Shown in pieces: positions 16,172-24,445 of a stretch of DNA of 64,000 nucleotides (positions are counted from its first letter, which is position 1; every line of letters starts with the position of its first letter). The DNA comes from Myxococcus llanfairpwllgwyngyllgogerychwyrndrobwllllantysiliogogogochensis (GTDB lineage: Bacteria; Myxococcota; Myxococcia; Myxococcales; Myxococcaceae): positions 1-64,000 of the forward strand of contig NZ_VIFM01000031.1 in assembly GCF_006636215.1 (NCBI RefSeq). Reading direction: 5' to 3'. The translations under genes and the position numbers were made by a program. Below the pieces are notes generated by a model. That model saw nothing but the letters and a program-made list of their open reading frames with translations, did not search any database and was not told the origin of the DNA.

Positions 16172-18049
16172 CTACTCGCGTGACGATGAGCCGTCGTCAA
16201 TCCGAGCCAGCTTCTGGCGCAGCGCTTCCAGCCGTCGCCGGTCGCCGTCTTCCTCGGCCGCGGGGATGGCCTCTTCCACCAGGGCATTCAACCGGTGGAG
16301 GCCGTCTCGCACGAGCGACCACTCGGCCTTCGCGTGGTGGGTCCGATGTGACAGGTACTCCACGACGCCGTTCAAGGTCTGCGGGTGGATGTTCTTCGCG
16401 CCGATGTGCTCCGTCACGCCGGTCCGGTCCAGCATGCGCTGGGTGGGTCCGAGTACGCGGGAGAGCATCAGCGTGATTTCGCGGTGCTCGAGTGATTCCT
16501 TCAGCGCGGCGAGCATGTCCGCGCCGGGCACGTCGAGGTCCGCGGTGACTTCCAGGTCCAGCAGCACGGCGTGAACGGGCGAGGTCGCGCTGTCCACCCG
16601 GCCGATGATGGCGTCCCGGAGGGACGTGGCGTTGGCGAAGAAGATGCCCTCGTTGGGGCGAATCATCAGCAGCCCGGGCACGGTGAGCGGGGCGGGATCA
16701 CGCCGCACGTCCGCGAAGTCCAGCGTGCCCGGCGCGCGTCCCAGCTCGCTGACGCGGGGCTGGCTGGCGCGCCAGACGAGGAGCGCCACGGAGAGGCCCA
16801 CGGAGACCAGCAGGCCCGGCAGCACCTCGAGCACGAGCACGCTGAGGAGCGCACCCGCCGCGAGGAAGAAGTCCGTGCGGCGCAGCTTGAAGAGGCGGCG
16901 CATCTCCTTGACGTCCATCATCCCCACGGTGGCCAGCACGACGATGGCGGCCAGGGTGGCCTCCGGCAGCGTGCGGAACAGCGGCGTGAAGAGGAGCGCC
17001 ACCAGCGCGAGGATGGCTGCCGCGAGCAGGCTGGACATCTGCGTGCGAGCCCCCGCCGCGTCATTGGCGGCGGACTTGGACAGGCTGCATCCCACGGACA
17101 GACCGCGGAAGAGGCCGGCGCCCAGGTTCGCCGCGCCCAGGCCGATGAGCTCCTGGTTCGGGTCTATTTCATAGCGGTGCTTCGACGCGAGCACCCGGGC
17201 GGGTCCAATGGCCTCCGCGAACGCCACGAGCGCGATGCCGAACGCACCGGGCATCAGCTTCAAGAGGTCTCCCAGGCCCACGTCTGGAATGGAGGGGCCC
17301 GAAAGGCCGGAGGGAATGTCGCCCACCACCTTCACACCCCGCCCTTGAAGTCCGAGCACCCCGACGACCACGGTGCCCAGCACCAGCACGACGAGGGACG
17401 CGGGCAGGCGCGGCAGCAGCTTGCCCAGGAGGACCAACACCGCGAGGCTCGCCACGCCGACGACGAGCGTGAGCGGGTGTGTCTGGCCCAGGTGGGTCAC
17501 CAGGTTCCACAGCCGCTCGAAGAAGTTGCCGCTCCCGGCTTCGAGGCCGAGCAGCTTGGGCACCTGTTTGATGGCGATGACCAGGGCGAGACCGAAGACG
17601 AAGCCGGTGAGGACCGACTCCGAGAAGAACTGAGCGATTCGCCCGAGCTTCAGCACGCCGGCGAGGATGGAGATGAGGCCCGCGAGCATGGCCAGCGCGG
17701 CGGTGAGCGCGATGAAGCGGGGCGTACCCGAGGGAGCGAGCGCGGCCACCGTGGACGCGGAGAGCACGGCGACGGTGGCGGAGATGGCGACCACGAGCTG
17801 GCGTGACGTGCCCAGCAGGGCATAGAGCACCAGGGCCACGGGGCCCGCGTAGAAGGCCGCCTGCGGTGGCACTCCCGCGAGCTCCGCGTAGGCCATGGCC
17901 TCTGGAATCTGGAGCGCGGTGATGGTCAGCGCCGCCGCGACGTCCCGCTTGAGCGAGCTCGGCCGCCACTTGGGAAGCCAGGATAGGAATGGCAGGAAGC
18001 GTGCGACGGAGTGGGCTGCGGCGCTGTGGGGATGATGGCTCTCCGGCAT
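16172..18049 (-). CDS. SulP-family anion transporter with STAS domain
   Basis: About 625 residues. The SulP membrane domain covers residues about 30-430: ALTITALQIPEAMAYAELAGV is the conserved helix-1 signature and GLFRGLSVGCSLSKSAAND is the helix 10 region. A STAS domain follows, with VHAVLLDLEVTADLDVPGADML near 520, where many STAS domains have a phosphorylatable Ser in place of the DVPG turn. A further C-terminal tail of about 70 residues has the character of a coiled coil. Predicted to move sulfate, bicarbonate or another anion with Na+ or H+. ATG 18049 is preferred; an in-frame GTG at 18079 would add 10 residues. A second SulP gene lies at 28282-30030. Confidence 0.88.
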   Translation of the reverse strand: MPESHHPHSAAAHSVARFLPFLSWLPKWRPSSLKRDVAAALTITALQIPEAMAYAELAGVPPQAAFYAGPVALVLYALLGTSRQLVVAISATVAVLSASTVAALAPSGTPRFIALTAALAMLAGLISILAGVLKLGRIAQFFSESVLTGFVFGLALVIAIKQVPKLLGLEAGSGNFFERLWNLVTHLGQTHPLTLVVGVASLAVLVLLGKLLPRLPASLVVLVLGTVVVGVLGLQGRGVKVVGDIPSGLSGPSIPDVGLGDLLKLMPGAFGIALVAFAEAIGPARVLASKHRYEIDPNQELIGLGAANLGAGLFRGLSVGCSLSKSAANDAAGARTQMSSLLAAAILALVALLFTPLFRTLPEATLAAIVVLATVGMMDVKEMRRLFKLRRTDFFLAAGALLSVLVLEVLPGLLVSVGLSVALLVWRASQPRVSELGRAPGTLDFADVRRDPAPLTVPGLLMIRPNEGIFFANATSLRDAIIGRVDSATSPVHAVLLDLEVTADLDVPGADMLAALKESLEHREITLMLSRVLGPTQRMLDRTGVTEHIGAKNIHPQTLNGVVEYLSHRTHHAKAEWSLVRDGLHRLNALVEEAIPAAEEDGDRRRLEALRQKLARIDDGSSSRE

Positions 18050-18351
18050 GCGTGGCGCTCCGGCGGTCGTGTCCCGCACACGTTGCTGAGCGTCTGGGGG
18101 TCTGACAATCGAGGCGGGGGAAATCGAAGGATTCGATGAGGTCGACAGTCCTGTCCTTCGAGGCCGGGCGAGGGGACGAGCAAGCCTCTCGATTCGGGGC
18201 GGGTGGGGCTGGACCAGTCGTCCGCAGCAGGCGCCTTGCCACCGGTCCTCTTGAACTGTTGCGTGCGAATCAGCCCCGGCCCAGGTTGCCGGACGTGAGC
18301 CAGCCGCGCGGGCGAGGGCGCTGTCCTCGTCACGCCAGGAGAGGTGCCATC
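18050..18351. promoter_or_regulatory. Divergent intergenic region, SulP / DUF1254
   Basis: 302 bases without a gene between divergent starts. A perfect palindrome ATCGAA-GGA-TTCGAT lies at 18123-18137 and is a candidate operator for either side. AGGAGAGG precedes the DUF1254 ATG. No recognisable core promoter was found. Confidence 0.35.
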
Positions 18352-19680
18352 ATGTTGGAGTCATCGACGTCGGGACTGACGCCCCAGGAGATCCAGGACC
18401 TCGCGCGCGACGCCTATGTCTTCGGCCTGCCTCTGGTGGAGCACTACCGCCTGTTCGCCCTGGGTTTCCTGCCGGACTCACCGCAGGTCCGGCCGGCCAA
18501 TCGCTTCCTGCACTTCGCTCGGCTGTTCACGCCGAAGGACCGCGACGTCGTCTCCCCGAACAACGACACGCTGTACTCGGAAGCGAACCTGGATTTGCGC
18601 GGTGAGCCCGTGGTGCTGGACACGCCCGAGCTGAGCGGACGCTACTTCTGCGTCCAGTTGGTCGACATCACGACGAACAATCTGCCGTACATCGGGACGC
18701 GGGCCACGGGGACGGACCCTCGGCGCTTCGTCATCGCGGGACCGGACTGGGACGGTGTGTTGCCCGACTCGCTGCGCGACGCGCTCGTCATCCGGTCCGC
18801 CTCGATGTTCGTGGCGGCGCTGCTGCGCATCGGCGTCAGTGGACCCGAAGACCTGTCCACGGCGGCCGCGCTCCAGCAGCGGTTCCGGCTGACGCCGCTC
18901 CATGAACTCACGAAGCAGGCGGCGCCGAAGCTGCCCGCAGTGGCGTGGCCTCCGTACTTCGACGACAAGGCGGACGCGTCGCTGAAGGCGTTCGAGTACG
19001 TCAACTTCATGATGCAGTGGCACCGGTTCGCGGAGGCGGAGCAGCCCTTGCTGGCGCGCTTCGCGCGACTCGGGGTGCGGCCCGGGGCGCGCATGGATGC
19101 ACAGGCGCTCTCGCCGGCCGTGCGTGACGCGATGCTGGAGGGTGTGAAGGAGGCACGCCGCGCCATCCAGCAGCGCCCCGTGCTTCATCGCGGCTGGGAG
19201 CTGCCCGACCCGAAGGTGGGCGCGTTCGGCGACGACTACCTGCTGCGGGCGCGCGTCGCCTGGAACTACATCTACGCGAACTCGGCCGAGGAGGCCGTCT
19301 ATCCCATCACCCACCTGGATGGTGAGGACCGCCTGCTGGACGGAGGCCGGAGCCGGTACGTGCTTCGCTTCACCGCGGACGCGCTGCCTCCCGCGCGGTT
19401 CTTCTGGTCGCTCACGGCGTACGACAGTGAGACTCGCATGCTGGTGGAGAATCCCATCCAGCGGTACTCGATGGGGGACAGGTCTCGTGACTTGAAGAAG
19501 TCGAGCGATGGCTCGATTTCCTTCTTCCTCCAGCACGAGGCGCCCGAGCCCCACCGCGTGGCCAACTGGCTGCCCATCCCCGATGGGCGCTTCTATGTCC
19601 TCCTGCGCATCTACGGCCCCACCGAGTCGGCGATGCGAGGTGCGTATGTCCCACCCGCGATCGATGCGCTGAGCGACTGA
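18352..19680 (+). CDS. DUF1254/DUF1214 domain protein
   Basis: 442 residues. The N-terminal part (DAYVFGLPLVEHYRL, VVSPNNDTLYSEANLDL, about residues 18-90) is the DUF1254 pattern; the C-terminal part (FFWSLTAYDSETRMLVENP, DGRFYVLLRIYGP, about 345-430) is DUF1214. These domains commonly occur together in one protein of unknown biochemical function. No signal peptide is evident, unlike many family members. The start at 18352 has AGGAGAGG 8 bases upstream; the earlier in-frame start at 18136 lies in the promoter region. Possibly co-transcribed with the outer-membrane protein downstream. Confidence 0.82.
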   Translation: MLESSTSGLTPQEIQDLARDAYVFGLPLVEHYRLFALGFLPDSPQVRPANRFLHFARLFTPKDRDVVSPNNDTLYSEANLDLRGEPVVLDTPELSGRYFCVQLVDITTNNLPYIGTRATGTDPRRFVIAGPDWDGVLPDSLRDALVIRSASMFVAALLRIGVSGPEDLSTAAALQQRFRLTPLHELTKQAAPKLPAVAWPPYFDDKADASLKAFEYVNFMMQWHRFAEAEQPLLARFARLGVRPGARMDAQALSPAVRDAMLEGVKEARRAIQQRPVLHRGWELPDPKVGAFGDDYLLRARVAWNYIYANSAEEAVYPITHLDGEDRLLDGGRSRYVLRFTADALPPARFFWSLTAYDSETRMLVENPIQRYSMGDRSRDLKKSSDGSISFFLQHEAPEPHRVANWLPIPDGRFYVLLRIYGPTESAMRGAYVPPAIDALSD

Positions 19681-19817
19681 GCGCGTCGCCTTCCCGGCGA
19701 GGGTTGCCAACGCACGGTCCAAAGCGGTGCGCATGCCCCGTGGGGAGGCGTCCATTGCCGGGCCGCCCACCGATGAACATCCCCTTCGGTGCCATTCCTG
19801 GCACGGAGCGGGGGCAC

Positions 19818-20681
19818 ATGCGAGCACCGGGGGCGGGTCGAGGCGGGGCGTTGGCCGTGATGCTGCTGCTGACGGGGCCACTGCTTTCGTCCGCGGAGGA
19901 GCAGCAGCCTCCCTCGCCGCCAGGAGGAGATGCGGATCAGCAGGAGCTGGCCAAGGCGGTGCAGAACCCGGTGGCCCCGCTCATCAGCGTGCCCCTCCAG
20001 AACAACCTGGACCTGGGGGTGGACCCTGGAGACCGGGTGCGCAACACCCTCAACATCCAGCCGGTGGTGCCGTTGCCGCTGACGCACGACTTCAACGTCA
20101 TCGCGCGCCTCATCGTGCCCATTCTCTATCAACCGGACCTGGCGGAGGGGAGTGGGGGGACGTTCGGTCTGGGTGACACGTCGGCCACGTTCTTCGTGGC
20201 GCCGAAGAAGCCAGGCCTCTTCATCTGGGGGATCGGCCCGGCGTTCCTGCTGCCGACGGGGACGGCGGATGCGCTGGGCACGGGGAAGTGGAGTGTCGGT
20301 CCGTCCGTGGTGGCGCTGGTTCAGCCCTCTCCCTGGTCCATTGGAGTGCTGGCGAACAACGTGTTCTCCGTGTTCGGCGACGACGAGCGGGAGACCGTCA
20401 ACCAACTGCTGCTCCAGTACTTCATCAGCTACAACCTTCCGAAGGGTTGGTATGTGACGTCCGCGCCCATCCTCACGGCGAACTGGGAGGCGCCCTCGGG
20501 AGAGCAGTGGACCATTCCCTTCGGCCTGGGGGCGGGCAAGGTCTTCACCGTGGGCAAGCAGGCCCTGAATGGCTCTGTGTCGGCGTACTACAACGCCATT
20601 CGGCCCGACCTGCCAGGCGCGGCCGAGTGGCAGCTGCGCGTCCAGCTCTCGTTCCTGTTCCCGCTGAACAAGAAGCACTGA
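19818..20681 (+). CDS. Outer-membrane transporter-like protein (annotated elsewhere as neuromedin-U-like)
   Basis: 287 residues with a signal peptide (ALAVMLLLTGPLLSSAEE). The mature N-terminus NPVAPLISVPLQNNLDLGVDP followed by TLNIQPVVPLPLT and repeated amphipathic strands are typical of a Gram-negative outer-membrane beta-barrel family often labelled transporter or neuromedin U. C-terminal strand LRVQLSFLFPLN. The start 19818 gives a proper signal peptide with GGAG upstream; the earlier ATG at 19773 would precede it with charged residues. Function unknown. Confidence 0.75.
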   Translation: MRAPGAGRGGALAVMLLLTGPLLSSAEEQQPPSPPGGDADQQELAKAVQNPVAPLISVPLQNNLDLGVDPGDRVRNTLNIQPVVPLPLTHDFNVIARLIVPILYQPDLAEGSGGTFGLGDTSATFFVAPKKPGLFIWGIGPAFLLPTGTADALGTGKWSVGPSVVALVQPSPWSIGVLANNVFSVFGDDERETVNQLLLQYFISYNLPKGWYVTSAPILTANWEAPSGEQWTIPFGLGAGKVFTVGKQALNGSVSAYYNAIRPDLPGAAEWQLRVQLSFLFPLNKKH

Positions 20682-20733
20682 CGTCGAGCGGAGGAATATG
20701 TCTCTGCTGAAATCAACACCAGACTCTTCCCCT

Positions 20734-20769
20734 CCCGAACCCCTCCGAGCCAACGACACAGGGTTCGGG
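20734..20769. terminator. Hairpin between convergent genes
   Basis: Perfect 9-base arms CCCGAACCC and GGGTTCGGG with an 18-base loop sit between the outer-membrane protein and kelch-like genes, which converge here. There is no T-run, so this would be an imperfect terminator. Confidence 0.4.
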
Positions 20770-20786
20770 ACTTGACCACGCGCTGC

Positions 20787-22265
20787 TCAGGGCACCATTT
20801 GTCCACTGGACCAGACCCGCACGTAGCGAGGGGCTGTGAGGTTGGAAATCCCGCCCCCGAAGAAGTAGACACGGCCAGTGCCACTCACGCTAATAACGCC
20901 CCCCCAATCGGGGCCATGGAGGCGCGAGGCCTGCGTCCAAGCCCCCAACCGATTCTCGGCCAGGAAGGGGGCCGTGAGGGTCAGTCCTCGGTCTAGGATG
21001 ACGAGCATCCGCTCCTGCAGCGCCGCCAGTTGGACCCGGCGTTGTCCATTCGCCCGAAAGGTAACTGAGTCCCGCCATTGCGGAGTGTTTTCGGCTCTCC
21101 AATCGGGCAGGCCAACAAGCGAAGTGGAGTGGAGCGCATCCTTCTCGTCCACAACAAATAGGCGGTCGTTCCGCACCGCAGGTGTCTGGTCGTACTGGAG
21201 CGTGAAGGGCGCCTGGATGGACTCCCAGCCGACAATGCGCCCCTCGACGAACTTCGCACGCCATAGCGTGGAAGCCCCGTCGAAGAATGCCCTGTCCAGC
21301 GAGCCACCAACGACCCACAATGTTTCAGCCGTAGCCACCAACGCATGCCCTCCGCGTGGAGAGGGAAGAGGAGGCTCCGTCCTCCATGGGCCTAGAGTGC
21401 CGTCCTCCAGCAAGGGTGCAGAGGACACAGAGGCTACAAACCTGGACGCACCTAGAATTTCTCCGCCCGCTAGGTACAGGCGTCCCCCATGCACGGCCAT
21501 GGCATGTCGGATGAGTGGCTCCGGCATTCGCCCACTCTCCTTCCACTCCCCCAGCATTCCCCTCATCAAGAGTGAAGCGGAGTAGACCTCCGGAACAACG
21601 GCGTTCTGGGAGTCGGAGCCAGGCACGCGGCGAAGTCCTCCCGACACGAACACACGGTCTGGGGTGCTGGCGGCAGCGTGGTAGTAGAGGTCGAAGGGCA
21701 AATCAGTCTCCGCCCGCCATGGCTCAAGGCCCCCCTCCGCGGGCCACGGCTTCGCATCAGGTCCCCGCTCAGGGCATCCGAACCCCACGCCAGAGCACAT
21801 GCAGAGAGGGAGCATCCGGCGGCCAGTGTCACTGTCATGGACGAGGCGCTGCTCGCAGGTCTCTCCCTTGGAGCAGACGTTGTCATCACAGACGCGGTGA
21901 CAGCGCTGGTCGCCATTCTGGGGACCTTCGCAAGGCCCATCACTGCACATGTGGTCGTACACTGTGAAATCGCAGGCCTCGCCATAGTCGCATCCCCCCA
22001 CGGGATCCTTTCGGCAGGAGCGGAAAGAAGATGGCCGAGGGTCGGCGGGAGGCACCTCGTCCGTGCGTCCGGCCGCGCTCTGTACTTGGGAGAAACGCTC
22101 TTCCTGTCGCAGCCCTGCGGTAGACCGCTCCCCACCAGTGCCAACGTGGCGCGTAGCGACAACCCCCCAAACCGCCATCACGAACAGCACAGCTACCGCC
22201 CCGAGGCAACGAACGAGAGTACGACGCTTGTGAGCTGGTCCATGAAGGTTGGTGTCTTTCGCCAT
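20787..22265 (-). CDS. Membrane-anchored kelch-like repeat protein with Cys-rich segment
   Basis: 492 residues. N-terminal transmembrane anchor (VRCLGAVAVLFVMAVWGVVA, about 18-37), a Ser/Pro-rich spacer, a Cys-rich module about residues 70-155 (CDYGEACDF, CSDGPCEGP, CSKGETCEQR), then kelch-like propeller blades: VFVSGGLRRV, LYLAGGEILG, LWVVGGSLDR, VYFFGGGISN with preceding tryptophan-containing strands. Probably a surface or periplasmic binding protein. The open frame runs on upstream to 22646 into an IS3 transposase remnant, but the native start is most likely ATG 22265, where the anchor begins. Lower GC than its neighbours suggests acquisition with the adjacent island. Confidence 0.7.
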   Translation of the reverse strand: MAKDTNLHGPAHKRRTLVRCLGAVAVLFVMAVWGVVATRHVGTGGERSTAGLRQEERFSQVQSAAGRTDEVPPADPRPSSFRSCRKDPVGGCDYGEACDFTVYDHMCSDGPCEGPQNGDQRCHRVCDDNVCSKGETCEQRLVHDSDTGRRMLPLCMCSGVGFGCPERGPDAKPWPAEGGLEPWRAETDLPFDLYYHAAASTPDRVFVSGGLRRVPGSDSQNAVVPEVYSASLLMRGMLGEWKESGRMPEPLIRHAMAVHGGRLYLAGGEILGASRFVASVSSAPLLEDGTLGPWRTEPPLPSPRGGHALVATAETLWVVGGSLDRAFFDGASTLWRAKFVEGRIVGWESIQAPFTLQYDQTPAVRNDRLFVVDEKDALHSTSLVGLPDWRAENTPQWRDSVTFRANGQRRVQLAALQERMLVILDRGLTLTAPFLAENRLGAWTQASRLHGPDWGGVISVSGTGRVYFFGGGISNLTAPRYVRVWSSGQMVP

Positions 22266-22675
22266 TGCCGCCCGACCTTCGCACGAACGGCTCGGACGAC
22301 TCCCACAGGAATGACACCCAAGCTCCGCCAGCCCCCTCCCCATCGACGGCGACTCAGCGCATTGACCGATTGACGGTTTCCATTCTGGCAGGCCCCACGT
22401 GTCGAGGTACACCTCCTCGTACTTGAAGCTGCGCCACAGTCGCTCGACGAAGACGTCGTCCAGGCAGCGACCCTTTCCGTCCATGCTGATCCGCACGTCA
22501 TGGCGCTGGAGCACCACCAACCAGTCCCGGTCGGTGAACTGGGAACCCTGGTCGGTGTTGAAGATGCTCGGGGGCCCATGGTGGCGGGTGGTCCGAAAAT
22601 CGGGGTCCCCTTCAGCATGCTCCCGGGCGGGCGAGCCTTGACCCACAGCCTCGCGCTTGATTGAACGACGTGACC
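22266..22675. other. Intergenic region holding an IS remnant
   Basis: 410 bases between the kelch-like gene and the divergent lipoprotein gene. The only recognisable content is the IS3 transposase fragment listed separately. The remaining ends show no inverted repeat or target duplication that would define element borders. Confidence 0.6.
22392..22574 (-). pseudogene. IS3-family transposase (OrfB) remnant, integrase core fragment
   Basis: About 60 residues of an IS3-group DDE transposase: IFNTDQGSQFT, then RISMDGKGRCLDDVFVERLWRS and KYEEVYL. The second Asp of the catalytic triad (NTDQGS) and the Glu (VFVERLW) are separated by 35 residues, the D-35-E spacing of IS3. The first Asp, the N-terminal helix-turn-helix and the C-terminal end are gone. 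Upstream it is cut by the next gene region and downstream it reads in frame into the kelch-like gene, giving a misleading 619-residue open frame. Confidence 0.85.
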
Positions 22676-23584
22676 ATGCGCCTCCGAGAGTGCATCGCGC
22701 TTCTGCTTGTTCTTTCAGCCTGCGCTACGTCGGCGCCGAGCCGGGAATCGCCAACAGCGAGGAACCCGAGGCTCGCCAACCTCCAGCGGGCAGCGGAGTT
22801 GCCGTGGAGGGACGGGGGCCGGTGCGTCGTCCGTGAGGCATCCCAGCCTTGGCCCGCGCTCGCGGAGCGGTGCTTCGCAGCCCTTGACCATGACCGGATC
22901 CGGTTCGCGGACCGGACGGGACGTTGTGCCGTTGCCTCGGCGGGTGCGGTGACCCTGGGAGTCGGTCTCTGTCTTCTGGCGGCACCGGAGATCGTCGTAG
23001 GCACGGTGATCGTCGTTGGCGTGGTGGTCGTGGGAGTCGCCATCAAGGAAGCGCTGGATGCGTATGAATGGAGAGGAAGTGGTTCGGAGGAGGTAGAACC
23101 CGCGCCCCAAACAAAGGACGCCGCACAGGAGCCTTCAGCGAATCAAGAACCCAAGCCCCAGCCATCAGGGCAGGACTGGTTCCCTCCAGGACCGACCGAG
23201 CCAGTGGAGCGCGAGCGCCGCCCTGAGTGCAGGCCCGTCCCGGTACGACACTTGGGCGGCAACGCCCCACACAACCAATGCGCTGACAAGATTCCGAACA
23301 ACAGCTTCCGTGGCTGGGATGTGCTTGTCAATGGGAAGAACTTCGACGGACTGGTGCTCGCCACCCGTACGCTGTGGGATGTCAAAACGGATGACTTTGA
23401 AAAACAGCCACCTCGCTCACAAAGGTTCTTTGTCAGGATGAAACTGCCTGAGCTGAGGCGCGAAGCCAAGCTCGCCAGGGAGTGCGGGTACGACTTCATC
23501 ATTGGAGTGCGAAGCGCCGCGCATAGAACCGTGCTGTTCGACGAAGACCCCACCCTCAGGGTTGTTGTCATGGATTGGTGTTGA
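22676..23584 (+). CDS. Lipoprotein with C-terminal PD-(D/E)xK nuclease-like domain, candidate contact-dependent toxin (DUF6310-like)
   Basis: 302 residues. Lipoprotein signal MRLRECIALLLVLSAC with lipobox Cys16. A hydrophobic stretch (VTLGVGLCLLAAPEIVVGTV onward, about 85-120) is followed by a Pro/Glu/Gln-rich linker (about 135-185). The C-terminal domain has HNQCADKIPNN, then NFDGLVL...LWDVKTD: D224 and D235-V-K237 fit the PD-(D/E)xK nuclease core. I recall this C-terminal pattern as DUF6310 of myxobacteria. Architecture (lipidated N-terminus, spacer, C-terminal nuclease) matches the SitA toxins exchanged between outer membranes. Its partner starts one base after its stop. ATG 22676 is chosen over TTG 22661 because it starts the signal peptide. 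Confidence 0.72.
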   Translation: MRLRECIALLLVLSACATSAPSRESPTARNPRLANLQRAAELPWRDGGRCVVREASQPWPALAERCFAALDHDRIRFADRTGRCAVASAGAVTLGVGLCLLAAPEIVVGTVIVVGVVVVGVAIKEALDAYEWRGSGSEEVEPAPQTKDAAQEPSANQEPKPQPSGQDWFPPGPTEPVERERRPECRPVPVRHLGGNAPHNQCADKIPNNSFRGWDVLVNGKNFDGLVLATRTLWDVKTDDFEKQPPRSQRFFVRMKLPELRREAKLARECGYDFIIGVRSAAHRTVLFDEDPTLRVVVMDWC

Positions 23585-23585
23585 A

Positions 23586-24344
23586 ATGACGGTCGCTCAA
23601 AGAACCCTCATTGTTATCGTCCACGCGCCTGCGCTCAAGGACCATGACGACCGCCCGACCGCGGTTGTCCATGCAATGGAACGTGCGCTGCCCGGCTTGC
23701 GCTTGGGGTGGACGATGTCGGAAAAGGAAGGCCTCATCGCAGTGCCCCAGCGCGACGAGTGGATTGCGGCCAACATCAAAGACGGAGGGTTTCCGTTCCT
23801 CTGCAACGATGATGATAACCACCCCGTGACGGTTGCCGGACTGGAAAACCCAAACGGTCTTGCCGCAGGAAGTCCGCCGCATTTCGAAATCCATGCGGAC
23901 CTGCCACTCGACGCAGCCGGCATCGCGGGGGCTGTCGATGTGCTTGCAGGTGTAGCGGAGGGCTCTCGCGCGGTTTGGGGGCATGCGACGCCGAACGGCT
24001 ATGGTGGGATCGTGGCGCAACAGTTCCGCCACCCCGGCGATGAGCTGCAGGCTCCGCCCCACGGGCTGCCGTCGCTCAGGCTCCCATGGGTCAGGTCCAT
24101 GCCTGAGATTCCGCACTTTCTCGGGTGGCTGAACTACTGGTCTGCCGCTGCCGCACAGGCCATCGGGTTCCCGGACCCCGGGCGGGATTCCGAGCTGCTG
24201 TCGCGGGCGCGGCACACGGCATCGGGCGGATGGGTCGTGCAACTCACGGACGCGCCGCTCGACCTGGACAACCCCGCCCACCTGGACGCGCTCCTGCGGG
24301 CCTATGAGAGGTTCCCGGAGATCGGCGGACGTGCAGCGCCCTGA
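23586..24344 (+). CDS. Candidate immunity protein for the adjacent lipoprotein (DUF5953/Imm52-like)
   Basis: 252 residues, no signal peptide, soluble and acidic. Begins RTLIVIVHAPALKDHD and contains VVHAMERALPGLRLGW, GGIVAQQF and a C-terminal IPHFLGWLNYWS ... GGWVVQLTDAPLDLDNPAHLDALL pattern. I associate this with myxobacterial DUF5953 proteins and, less surely, with Imm52. The gene starts one base after the stop of the toxin-like lipoprotein gene, the usual order and coupling for toxin and immunity. Function is inferred from context and domain resemblance; no binding residues can be read. Confidence 0.6.
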   Translation: MTVAQRTLIVIVHAPALKDHDDRPTAVVHAMERALPGLRLGWTMSEKEGLIAVPQRDEWIAANIKDGGFPFLCNDDDNHPVTVAGLENPNGLAAGSPPHFEIHADLPLDAAGIAGAVDVLAGVAEGSRAVWGHATPNGYGGIVAQQFRHPGDELQAPPHGLPSLRLPWVRSMPEIPHFLGWLNYWSAAAAQAIGFPDPGRDSELLSRARHTASGGWVVQLTDAPLDLDNPAHLDALLRAYERFPEIGGRAAP

Positions 24345-24445
24345 CCCGATTCATGGGCCTGGGACGCCGCGCCGGCCGTGCGAAAGAGACGCGCTGCGCG
24401 GGCTTCGCGTCGCCGCGCCGGTCCGCCGCCGACCTGAATGCTCCG

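Noticed and set aside
20787-22646. A single 619-residue kelch gene
   Set aside because: Its first 85 residues are IS3 transposase remnant; the natural start at 22265 has a membrane anchor immediately following.
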